A DNA stretch of 64,000 nt. Source: Phytophthora sp. 'mugwort' (lineage: Eukaryota > Oomycota > Peronosporomycetes > Peronosporales > Peronosporaceae). The notes below the pieces were generated by a model. That model worked only from the letters and a program-made list of their open reading frames with translations. It searched no databases and was not told where the DNA came from. Where the stretch lies: the NCBI GenBank assembly GCA_033558025.1, contig JAUCEF010000007.1, positions 6,262,001 to 6,326,000 on the forward strand, read 5' to 3'. Position numbers and translations under genes: made by a program. Of the stretch, positions 21,685 to 31,389 are shown in pieces; the stretch's first letter is position 1; every line of letters starts with the position of its first letter.

Positions 21685-22665
21685 ATGTCTGCTCGTCCTG
21701 CCATTCCCGAGGCGTGGGACGTCTCCCAGATCCCGTCGCTAAAGGGTAAAGTGGCGATCGTCACGGGAGCCAACTCCGGTCTCGGCTACGAGACGGCGTT
21801 GCAATTGGCGCTTAAAGGGGCCCACGTCGTCCTGGCCTGTCGAGACGAAGCCAAGGGTCTCGACGCTGCTGCCACGCTGAACGAAATCCTGGCGACGGAA
21901 CTACCAGAGCATGGCTCCGTCCAGTTCCTGCAGTGCGACGTGAGTGACTTGAAGAGCATCCGCGAGTTCGCCGAGTCGTTCAAACGGGGCCATGACCGAC
22001 TGGACCTGCTCATCAATAATGCCGGCGTCATGGGAGGGAGCTACACACTATCGGTGGATGGCTACGAGAGGATGTTCGCAACCAACCACTTGGGCCACTT
22101 CGCACTGACGGCTCAACTCTTTGCCCTGCTGAAGCAAAGTTCGGCTGCACGAGTCGTGAATGTGAGTAGCGGACTCCACAAGAAGGGGCAAGTGAGTTTC
22201 AAGGAGGATGAGATCATGGTCGCCAGCAAGGACAAGTTTGGCCAGGTGCAGACGTACGGGGAGACCAAGTTGTGCAATATTTTATTCACTGTGGAGCTGG
22301 ATCGACGTCTTAAATCTGCAGGCATTGAGAACGTGACGGCGGCTGCGTGTCACCCTGGGTACGTTGCGACAAACTTAGGGGCGAACATGGCGGCGGCCAA
22401 CAGCAATTGGTTCTACTGGCTGTTGATCAAACTGGTGACGTTGCTACCTGGAGGTAAAAGTCCAGAGATGGGGGCTATGCCGACGTTGTACGCTGCTACT
22501 GGGAACGAAGTTGTGGGAGGGGACTATATTGGACCCAAAAACAGGACCACGGGATCTCCGGCTCGCCATGAACCGGTGGAACTCTGTAAGTCTGAGTCGG
22601 CGGCTACGAAGCTGTGGGCGTTGAGCGAAAAGCTGGCGAACTTAACGTTTGTTGTGGAGAAGTAA
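21685..22665 (+). CDS. Short-chain dehydrogenase/reductase (SDR 3)
   Basis: 326 aa, single exon, from the first ATG at 21685 (MSARPAIPEAWDVSQIPS). Cofactor motif TGANSGLG, ACRDEAKG, NNAG, VNVSSGLHKKG and the YGETK active site are all present. The C terminus keeps the family pattern (AATKLWALSEKLANL). It lacks the MGxxxS leader of SDR 2, 4 and 5 and, with SDR 1, forms a cytosolic-looking subgroup. Substrate unknown. Confidence 0.93.
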   Translation: MSARPAIPEAWDVSQIPSLKGKVAIVTGANSGLGYETALQLALKGAHVVLACRDEAKGLDAAATLNEILATELPEHGSVQFLQCDVSDLKSIREFAESFKRGHDRLDLLINNAGVMGGSYTLSVDGYERMFATNHLGHFALTAQLFALLKQSSAARVVNVSSGLHKKGQVSFKEDEIMVASKDKFGQVQTYGETKLCNILFTVELDRRLKSAGIENVTAAACHPGYVATNLGANMAAANSNWFYWLLIKLVTLLPGGKSPEMGAMPTLYAATGNEVVGGDYIGPKNRTTGSPARHEPVELCKSESAATKLWALSEKLANLTFVVEK

Positions 22666-23994
22666 TGAAGCCGCTTGCACAACCTGGTCAAAGATGTGCC
22701 TTTGGTTTCAACCGCGTCTAACTAAGAACACCACTATAATATTTTGTTCTAGGAAGTACTACTTTTCTAAATATCACAAAAAAGTTAAGGTGGGCATCAG
22801 AACCATTTCATGATGCACCGAAACTAATAGTAATAAAGAGACATGTCTGGTATTTATGCTTATGCAGGTTGTAAACTTACTACTTGTATCTTATGAGATA
22901 GCTCGTCGAGCAACGATGAAATCGTCTCGAGTTTTCACGTCGACCGGTTCTGCGATGTGTCTCTTCTTGCTTTGCGCTGTAGTCATGGCTACCATTATGC
23001 GATCGGCGTGGAATCCACTTGTCTGGCCAGCAGCAGTCATAATTGGATATCAAAGGAGGGTATCGAAAGTAACGAGGGCCCTCTCGGCTGACTACGAGTT
23101 GTCACCTGCGGATTGATACTTCTATTCGGAATTGCAGGAGTGGAAGACAATGAAAATATGCTGTTTGTTCACGTTCCGAGCGTTTGCTACATCAAATGCC
23201 ATGAATTCTTTCGTCATTGCTGATTCAAACCAACTTTTCATTGAAGGCCCAAAGCTTCGCCGCTGTATCCTCTTTTACGAGGGGTTCTCACGATCGATGG
23301 CAATAGGAACCGAGGTACTTAGGTTAACCATAATCACCACAGATGTGAAGAAGAAGTAATAATCACGCATAAGTACATACATGTATGCATAATAGTTTTG
23401 ACCAATCGTAGTACATGTAATATTGTTTCAAAGAGAGTAGCATGCTCTTAAGAGTACCTGATATTTCTGGGAAAAGATAACGAAAAGCATGGCTGCAGCC
23501 ATATATATATTAGTTCTTACAATACAAGGTTGCCCACCGTAACGTGCCCCAGAATGAAACATCCCCTTACATAGCAAGCCCCAAACGTGGAGTAGATGAC
23601 TTAGATTTGAACTCCCGCCGATGGAAGCGCATTAGCTAGCTGAAATGATTGCTCATCCGTTTCTATTTTTAGTGAAGACGTAATCACTGGAATCTATAGC
23701 TACAGTATCAAGCTACAACTATGTAGTAATAGTACTCCTAATATGATTAGCCTATGATACAAATACATGTACATGTACATTCCCTCCCTAGATTCATATG
23801 TGAATTTACAGTCAACTCACTGAAAATAGTATTTATTCCACGAGACGGGATATCATTTTCAACAATCATACGTACATGTACTAACTATCAACAGTGTGGA
23901 GATTACTGATGTTAGCGTATTCCTACGTAGTAATAATCAGGCATGAACGATGACGACGTTGAAGAGCTAGACCACACTCGCCGCGACCTCTTCC
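22666..23994. other. Long intergenic region rich in TACATGTA palindromes
   Basis: No supported gene. Two short plus-strand frames (22856-23116, 23132-23359) resemble nothing known. Five TACATGTA sites lie here (23378, 23412, 23764, 23770, 23873). Confidence 0.5.
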
Positions 23995-24008
23995 TCACTT
24001 TCAATTTT
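23995..24008 (+). promoter_or_regulatory. Oomycete Inr/FPR-like core promoter of SDR 4
   Basis: TCACTTTCAATTTT, identical to the element before SDR 2, 54 bp before the ATG. Confidence 0.6.
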
Positions 24009-24061
24009 GCTTCCAAGCGTCCAACTAAACGATCTTCTCTCCAAATTTTCAGCCACCGAGC

Positions 24062-25066
24062 ATGGGCAATCGAAGCAGTAGAACCAACCAACTCCGTCCG
24101 CAAGTTCCCAAGAAATGGAATGCCACCGACATTCCTAGCCAGAAGGGGAAGGTCGTCGTCATCACTGGAGCCAACTCCGGCATCGGGTACGAGGCAGCTC
24201 TTGAACTTGCACGTAAGGGAGCCGACGTTGTGCTGGCCTGCCGCAACGAAGGCCGGGGCATGGAAGCTAAGAAGAAAATCCAAGACGCTCTAGCAGGCAC
24301 CACCGAAGCCGGTTCTGTTCAATTCATGGCCCTAGACGTCAGCAACTTGGGAAGTGTCAACAAGTTTGCCGACGAGTTCAAGGCGACGCACGACCGACTC
24401 GACCTGCTGATCAACAATGCCGGAGTGATGGCAGTGCCGTTCTCAAAGACTGTGGATGGTTATGAACGTCAGTTTGCAACGAACCACTTGGGACATTTCG
24501 CTTTAACAGCACAATTGTTTCCGCTACTGAAGACGAGTACGCCGTCTCGCATTGTCAATGTGAGCAGCCTGGCTCACAAGGCCGCGAAGCTGGATCGATT
24601 CAAGTCGGGATCTCCCATCATGCGCGCTACCGGTAAGGATTACAGTTCTGTAGAGGTGTATGCTGAGTCGAAGATCAGCAACCTGTTTTTCACCTTCGAA
24701 TTAGACCGCCACCTTCATGCTCAAAACATCGACGGGGTGACTGCAGTGGCTTGTCACCCAGGTTTAACGGATACCAACCTCCAAGCGGTGCCGGCTTCTG
24801 AGCACACAGGTCTCAGCGGCTTCTTGTGGCGGATCATGACGTACTTGCCACTTACACAAAGTGTTCCCATGGGAGCGTTGCCCACGTTGTATGCCGCCAC
24901 TGCATCGGATGTTAAGGGCAGCGACTACTACGGACCAGGCAACATCTTCGAGGTATGGGGGTACCCCAAGCGCGTTCAGCCGAAAGACACTGCTCTCGAT
25001 GAGGCTGCTGCGCAGGCCTTGTGGGAGGAGAGCGAGCGTCTGGCCAAGCTCAAGTTCGAGGTGTAG
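24062..25066 (+). CDS. Short-chain dehydrogenase/reductase (SDR 4), putatively N-myristoylated
   Basis: 334 aa, single exon. MGNRSSRTNQ leader (G2, S6: N-myristoylation signature), TGANSGIG cofactor motif, ACRNEGRG, NNAG, VNVSSLAHK and YAESK active site. It is the closest relative of the pseudogene at 18300-19180 (VNKF..EFKATHD). Same RDH/WWOX-like SDR group. The ending differs from the others (YYGPGNIFEVWGYPKRVQP), so substrate range may differ. Confidence 0.93.
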   Translation: MGNRSSRTNQLRPQVPKKWNATDIPSQKGKVVVITGANSGIGYEAALELARKGADVVLACRNEGRGMEAKKKIQDALAGTTEAGSVQFMALDVSNLGSVNKFADEFKATHDRLDLLINNAGVMAVPFSKTVDGYERQFATNHLGHFALTAQLFPLLKTSTPSRIVNVSSLAHKAAKLDRFKSGSPIMRATGKDYSSVEVYAESKISNLFFTFELDRHLHAQNIDGVTAVACHPGLTDTNLQAVPASEHTGLSGFLWRIMTYLPLTQSVPMGALPTLYAATASDVKGSDYYGPGNIFEVWGYPKRVQPKDTALDEAAAQALWEESERLAKLKFEV

Positions 25067-25808
25067 CCCATAGGAGCACTGCTTCCGAGTTAGCTGAATA
25101 GTAGACCCGTTCACTTCAATACGTAATCCACAGCTGCATTTGCCATCAAATTGTATAATCAAGAAGCGAAGAGAAGCTTCGTTAACTTCTAACCTAAACG
25201 ACCGACGGCTGTGCTGTCATGTTCACGTTAATATACATAGCGCCGTAATGAATTCAATGCTTATGAGAATCTCGACCTACGAGGCCACCCAGGATGGCAG
25301 ACTTGAATGTCAAGAAAATGAACAGCATATGGGGTGATTCGGTGTATGTATATACATAGCCTCCTAATTTTTTTGACAGAATGCAATTAATTAATGTCGT
25401 TAGTCTGATGTGTGATTAAAACAACTTTGACTGCTGTATCTAATCAGTTAATTAATAACTAAGGTTGTTGAAATGTCGAGCGATCGGCTCGTATAGTTAA
25501 ACCTATTATCCTTGTTAAATTATATAATAAAGTGTAATGTACTAGAAGCATGCTATGTGCTCGATATTGACCCATGTCGAGGGCAATAACTGAAAGCACG
25601 CAAGAGGTGATACGATTTGGTCGGGATTACATTGCTGTTAGCTATTTATTAAAGCCTCAAACCGACAAGAATACAGTAGCTAACCTTGGTGTCAGTCCAG
25701 CTCGAGCACCGAAGGATTCCCGCGCTGGTCTGGTCTTCAACAGCAAAGTATTGACCTTCTGACGCTCTTGCATATTCTGCAAGACCGTCGGCTGTTGCTG
25801 TTGGCACG
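25067..25808. other. Intergenic between convergent SDR 4 and SDR 5
   Basis: AT-rich, no gene seen; serves as the common 3' region of the two genes. Confidence 0.6.
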
Positions 25809-26810
25809 TTACTTGGCGACGTCGAACTTGAGATGCGTCAGCTCCTCGCTGTACGCCCAGAGTTTGGCGGCTGCCGTCTCGGACTTGCTTTGTTTCGCAG
25901 GTTCTTCACGAATGGGATGGCCGTAGATTTCGAGGTACTTTGGTCCGTAGTAGTCTCCCCCCTTCACCCCATCGGCCGTAGCGGCATATAACGTAGACAA
26001 GGCCCCTTTCGGAGCGCTTTGCGGCGGGAACAAGCTCGAGATGCGATAATTCAACCACCAATACCAACTGCTGTTCATCTCCGCGGCTTTCTTCATGATT
26101 TTCGTATCGCAGTATCCTGGGTGAGCGGCTGCGACCGTGATATTCTCAATTCCCGCAGCTTTCAGACGACGATCGAGCTCAATAGTAAAGAGCAGAAGAC
26201 AGAGCTTCGACACCGAATACGTCCCCAATTGTCCGTGCTCCTTCGAGTTCTTAACCATGATCTTGTCTTCGTTAAAGACCCACGCCCCATACCAATGCAG
26301 GAAGCTGCTCACAGATACGACACGCGACGGTGCACTCTTCTTTAGCAGATCAAAAAGCTGCGCTGTCAGTGCGAAATGGCCCAAATAATTCGTTGCAAAG
26401 ATCAGTTCGTAGCCGTCCACGGTCTTCGTGTAGGTGCCACCTCCAATACCGGCGTTGTTGATGAGCAGATCCAGTCGATCGTGCGTCTTCTTAAACTCCT
26501 CGCAGAACTTCCGCACGCTAGTCAAATCGCCCATGTCAACCTGCATGAACGTCACAGTGCCAGGATCAGGCGTCGTGACCAGAGCTTCTTGGATGTCACC
26601 CTGAGCCTGGAGACCTCGCACTTCATTGCGGCAAGCCAGAATCACATGAGCCCCTTTACGCGCAAGTTCAAGTGCCATTTCATAGCCAATCCCCGAGTTG
26701 GCCCCCGTGACGATCGCGACCTTGCCTTTTTGTGACGGAATAGCTGCTGCACTCCAATTGCTGGGAACTGGAGGATGAGATGCGGTGCTTTTACTAGCGT
26801 TGATGCCCAT
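25809..26810 (-). CDS. Short-chain dehydrogenase/reductase (SDR 5), putatively N-myristoylated
   Basis: 333 aa, single exon, the only intact array member on the minus strand. Leader MGINASKSTAS (G2, S6), TGANSGIG, ACRNEVRG, NNAG, VSVSSFLH and YSVSK active site. Most similar to SDR 2 through most of its length. The ATG at 26810 is preceded by an Inr/FPR-like element. Confidence 0.93.
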   Translation of the reverse strand: MGINASKSTASHPPVPSNWSAAAIPSQKGKVAIVTGANSGIGYEMALELARKGAHVILACRNEVRGLQAQGDIQEALVTTPDPGTVTFMQVDMGDLTSVRKFCEEFKKTHDRLDLLINNAGIGGGTYTKTVDGYELIFATNYLGHFALTAQLFDLLKKSAPSRVVSVSSFLHWYGAWVFNEDKIMVKNSKEHGQLGTYSVSKLCLLLFTIELDRRLKAAGIENITVAAAHPGYCDTKIMKKAAEMNSSWYWWLNYRISSLFPPQSAPKGALSTLYAATADGVKGGDYYGPKYLEIYGHPIREEPAKQSKSETAAAKLWAYSEELTHLKFDVAK

Positions 26811-26836
26811 TGTTATGCCTTTGCCCGCACGTAACG

Positions 26837-26850
26837 CAAACTGGAAATGG
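26837..26850 (-). promoter_or_regulatory. Inr/FPR-like core promoter of SDR 5
   Basis: On the minus strand CCATTTCCAGTTTG, 26 bp before the ATG, a looser match to the oomycete TCATTYYNCAWTTT pattern. Confidence 0.45.
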
Positions 26851-27334
26851 GTTCCAAGTATTGAAGGTTTAGTTGGGACGTGGTAAGCTGCGAAGAGAAG
26901 AGCTTTACAGAATACCAGATTCTAACGGTGATATCTGGACCAATCCCAGCCATTTCTTTTTTATGCTTTTTAATGACAATGGCTGTCGCTGCCTCGGAAG
27001 ATAGCTCGACCAACAAGGTCGGAAAAGGCCCCCCTCCCCCCACTTTACTCCGCTGCAACTGCGGGGGGCCCTTTTGATAAACTGCTAGACTGGGAAGCTG
27101 CGATTGAAGTCGTGATTCTTTAATTTCGGAACTATTTTCGTGGTACTAAGAAAGCTTTTTGTTTTTGAACCGTTAAGCTCTTTGATTTGCCAACAATTAG
27201 GCCAACAAAGTAACATTATGTTGTTTTAACTGTGCACCACTGTATATTTGTATATTTTGGATTTTCATGCGATTTTTATTCTGCGCTACATGATTTTGTC
27301 TTTCTTTTCTAACTTCAAAGTGTGATTTTCGTCC
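26851..27334. other. Divergent intergenic region (SDR 5 / TRAPPC10)
   Basis: No gene. Holds a C-rich stretch at about 27028-27040 and AT-rich DNA before the TRAPPC10 start. Confidence 0.5.
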
Positions 27335-30300
27335 ATGGCCTCACTGTACGCGTCGGTGGCGCCGCAGTTCACGCACGAGCTGCTGTCGCCGGGGCTGCGC
27401 GTGGGCTATACGGACAATGGCGGCGTGTGGCAGTTCCTGGCAGATTCCCTGTCCCAGCGACTACCACTGCGCGCCATCGAGTGGCGCAACCTCGTAGGGG
27501 TGACCAAGCGCATCGACCAACTACCTCTTCATTTTGTCGAAATTGCTGTCGAAAATGTGAAAAAAGACCTTCCGCTCGCGTGCATTTACCTGGTCAAATG
27601 CGAAGACCTGGAAAGCTACAAAACCGTCGTAAAGCCTCCTTTGGCTGTCTGGGTCGATGCCATGACGGCCTCCAAGGTCGAGTGGCTTGTGCTCTACGTA
27701 CCGCTGGGTACGCGCCCCAAGGCGGCTGGGAACGTGCCCAACGCTGTATACCGGAAGGTTTTCGACAGACTTCGGGCTGATTTTGCGCATCGGAAAGGGG
27801 GTCCATTGCTCAGTGGAGCTATTGGACCCGCTTCAGCCAGTCCGGGCTTACAGGAAAGAGTATGCAAAATTGATACGTTGGAGGGGACAAGTGTGCTCGG
27901 ACAGCAGCAACAACACGAATCCCAGTGGACGGAGCTACTGCTGCGACTGCGACATTGTGTCATGGATGCGTTCCAGACCAAATGTTTTCAATACGAAGAG
28001 AGACTGCGGCTACTGGACGCTAAGCGCGGAACTCTCGGGTGGGACTTTGGTGCATTCTTTTTGGCCAAGGAACGACTAGCACTTATGTATCAGCAAATGT
28101 ATCTACAGGACGACGCGATTCGACATGTAAGTAGAAGGTGGATGACAAAAGAAGGAGTTTTTGGAGGGTGTTAACTATATTGCTACTCCTTCTTGTGTGC
28201 AGTTGGACGAACTGGACGCGATTTTCGTCAACTTGAACGAGACAGAGAAGCAGACGTTCCGAGACGGCAGCAAGACATCGTTTACCTCACAAGATCCGAT
28301 CTTCTCGCAGTCTCCGGTGAGGCTGGGAAAAGGTTTTAGGGACTGGTGGCTTTCGTGATTTTTTACTGATGAATGGTGTATGTTTTTGTTTGCTGCAGTT
28401 GGCTTTGGACCTCACCGAGACACAGCAGCTCATTGCCTCGAACCGTGCCTCTGATCGGCTTGTCTCGCTCTACTGTTTCTGTCGACAGATTCGCACGCTT
28501 TACGTCATGGGCAACTTCCCACAACTACTGAAGCGTGCAAGTTGCTTTATCGAATTGTTTCTCGCCGAGCTGAAGGAAATGACAGAAGAAGGAGTGCTGA
28601 AATGGCAACAACCATTTCTTTGGGCTGTAGGCGCGTGTCTGGAAGTATCGTATGCGTGCGAACTCTCATGGAGTGGCCGAGATGACGAGTGGACGGCCTC
28701 CAGTGTGTCGGTGCAAGTAGCTCAAGCAATTCCCGTTGAAGAAATGTCTGGAGCACTTGGAAACGTCTTGTACCTTGCGCGTCGTATACTGAAAAACTTT
28801 GCAAACCGATCTAGTGATCGCGGTGATTCGCTCTCGACTGTACCGTATGAAGATGCTGATAATGAATTGTCATTGTCATGGTATAAGCAACTGGAGCAGG
28901 TGTTTCTGGCTCGGGATTGGCGACGATCTCATGTCTGTGAACCATACGAACGCTGCCTATTGGAGGTTTCTCATCTCGCTTCGATGCACTTTTCGCAGTC
29001 TGGACGGCAACGTTTTGCTGTGTTTCTAGGAGGCGAGTGCGCACGGTATCATCTTGTTCGTGGAGAGTTTGAAAGTGCGTCGAGACTGCTGCGTTCACTG
29101 GCACGACAAAGTGAGGAAGACGGTTGGTGGATGATCTTTGGTGCTTGTGTGCGCAGTATTTGCCGTGCAGAGCTAGCGTTGGGACGATCAACGCAGGCAG
29201 TGGCAGCTTGTTTTAGTATGTTGCAGCTTGCGCAAGAGGAACACGTTGGAGTGAGCAGAGAAGAGATGGAAGAGCTCATGATTGCTCTTGTGGCTAGTCT
29301 TAAGAGTACCGACGCGGATGGTGACACAGCTGACTCAGTGGTAGACGGTAATTTAGCCAGCAACGAGTCTAAAGTCAACATGGGCGAACTGTTCAGGCCG
29401 ACGATAGCAGTGGAGACCAGGCAAACGAGTTGCAGTGCACTCGAGCACGGGGATATTCGCGTCACGCTTGGTATTGCCAACGATTTCCCGGCAGGAGTTC
29501 AATTGGAAAAAGTTCGCGTTCGTTACACGAGAGTGCCGATCGCTCAAGAGGGACTGCAATCAGAGGATTCGAGACAAAATTCTTCGTATCTTGACGATCT
29601 GGTTGTAGCTGAGGAGACAATCGTTAACGTTGACGTCGCGACGGTTCTTAACGAAGTTGTTCAAAATATTCATGATAATCACGAACAGAGCACGGAATTA
29701 CTGCTGGAGGAGAGAAACGTTCATCTCGATGAGAAAACGGGTGTCAATCTCGTATTTCTTCACTCAGGAGTCCCGGTAGGGCATTATATTTGTACTGGAA
29801 TTGAATGCGTCTTAGCGGGGTGTGCCTTCCGTTTGCTTCCTCCTTCCGCGTTAGCTCTTGCTAGTTTCGACATCGCTGTGAAGGAAAGCACAGTTCAAGT
29901 TGCCATTGATGGAGCTTCGTTGCTGATGCCAAGACCTTTAACTCAAGTAGAAACGATTGTCGTCTCGATCCAGGCAAACGATGAGATGGTATCGAATGGA
30001 ACACTTGAGGTGCGTGTTTTCAAACATATTAGTACAAATAACCAGACTGGAGCCATCACACAAGACAACGACGAAGAGCTAGAAGAAGAAGACGAAAGTG
30101 GTGAAGACGAGTGTGGCATCCAATTGCTTGGAGCCAAATTACGTGACGAAACCGACTCAAAATCTATGAATGCTTCGACTTACACCTACAATGACGAAGA
30201 ATCTAGCAGATTGTTGAGTGTGGCATTACCGAGATTACCGCGTGGGGGAGTTCTATCCTATGTCGTATTTCTAGCAGTGTCTCCAATTGATCCTAGTGTT

Positions 30301-31221
30301 GAACCTGAGGATGAGTCTGGCGATGTCTCTAGCGTGACAATCCGAGCAAGTGTACGGTATCAACGGCAAGCCATGGATTCAGGTGCACCAACCGCGACTA
30401 CTTCAATACGCTGTACTGAGTCAACTTTCCGTGTGCTGCAGCCATTGACAGAAGTCGTGCGACTTAAACGCGTTGACACGAGGATATTCGCCTCGATCGC
30501 ACTTACGTGTAATCCGTTCATTCCCGTTATGCTTCGAGATTACCACCTGGAATTCTGCCACAAAAATAATCTCCAATCTTCCTTGTTAACTGTCGCACAA
30601 GATCCGAACACCAAGTTGCGAGGTGTAACTCTTCGACCAAATGACTGCGTGCATCTCGTCTTCACACTTGTTTGCGGCCCAGAAGTCGAGAAAGAAGCTC
30701 ACGACAGCTATTTTTCACTTGGATTACAGCTGAAATATGACAAGGACCAAAAATGGTTTAAAACCATGAATATACAGGTGCCCCTGACAGAAATTAAAGG
30801 GAAACGCTACCGGATCGACGTCGTGCCTAGAGGACAGGGCTTGACACACAGGTTTACAGGGGAAATGATTGAAGCTACAGCGAATGAGCCGATGACGTTC
30901 CAGATTCATGTACAAGAAGAAGTTTCACAGTCGAACAAGACTGCGCTGATGGATGACACGAGTACATCATTTCTGTGTCTGGACGAAAGCAGCGAGCGCG
31001 ACTGGATCCTCATGGGGAAGCAGCTTGAACGGTTTACGTTTGATCCGTGCTCGGGGAGTCACAACGATCGTCGGCGTGAGTTTAGGACGCAGAAAAGGGT
31101 TTTAGCCGCACGTTCAGGTCAATTACGCTTTCCTGCTTTCCGACTTGAAGTTAACGGTCACGATATTCCAGCAGCACGAGTTCATAGTCAACAGAGCAGT
31201 CGACGAGTACTTGTAAGGTAA
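27335..31221 (+). CDS. TRAPPC10: TRAPPC10 / Trs130-like subunit of TRAPP II
   Basis: Three exons: 27335-28126, 28203-28316, 28399-31221, giving about 1242 aa (human TRAPPC10 is about 1260). Introns of 76 and 82 bp have GTAAGT...GCAG and GTGAGG...GCAG ends and keep the frame. The N terminus matches the family: a VWQFLADSLSQRLP start, IEWRN, VEWLVLYVP, LGWDFGAFFLAKERLA, and the split motif LDELDAIF across the first junction. TRAPP II tethers vesicles and activates Rab11/Ypt31-type GTPases at late Golgi and recycling endosomes. An acidic linker lies at about 30070-30110. The last codon and TAA at 31219-31221 overlap a GTAAGG, so a short further exon cannot be fully excluded. Confidence 0.85.
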
Positions 31222-31302
31222 AGAGCAAAGATTCAGAGCTACAAAACACAAGGTGGATTTCTCTAATTTGATAAGTAGTTAATGACGTGGATGCTATCAG
31301 AG

Positions 31303-31362
31303 TTTCGCAGTGCTCTAATGCTCTTATCGGCCTTTCGCAGTGCTCTAATGCTCTTATCGGCC
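31303..31362. repeat. 30-bp tandem repeat, two perfect copies
   Basis: TTTCGCAGTGCTCTAATGCT plus 10 further bases, repeated at 31303 and 31333, in the short space between the TRAPPC10 stop and the convergent gene end. Confidence 0.9.
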
Positions 31363-31389
31363 AATGAAAGACGCACGCGCCTTTCAGCT

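Noticed and set aside
22856..23359. Two short plus-strand frames between SDR 3 and SDR 4
   Set aside because: No recognisable family and no promoter-like element; the first has one hydrophobic run but this is weak evidence in AT-rich spacer.
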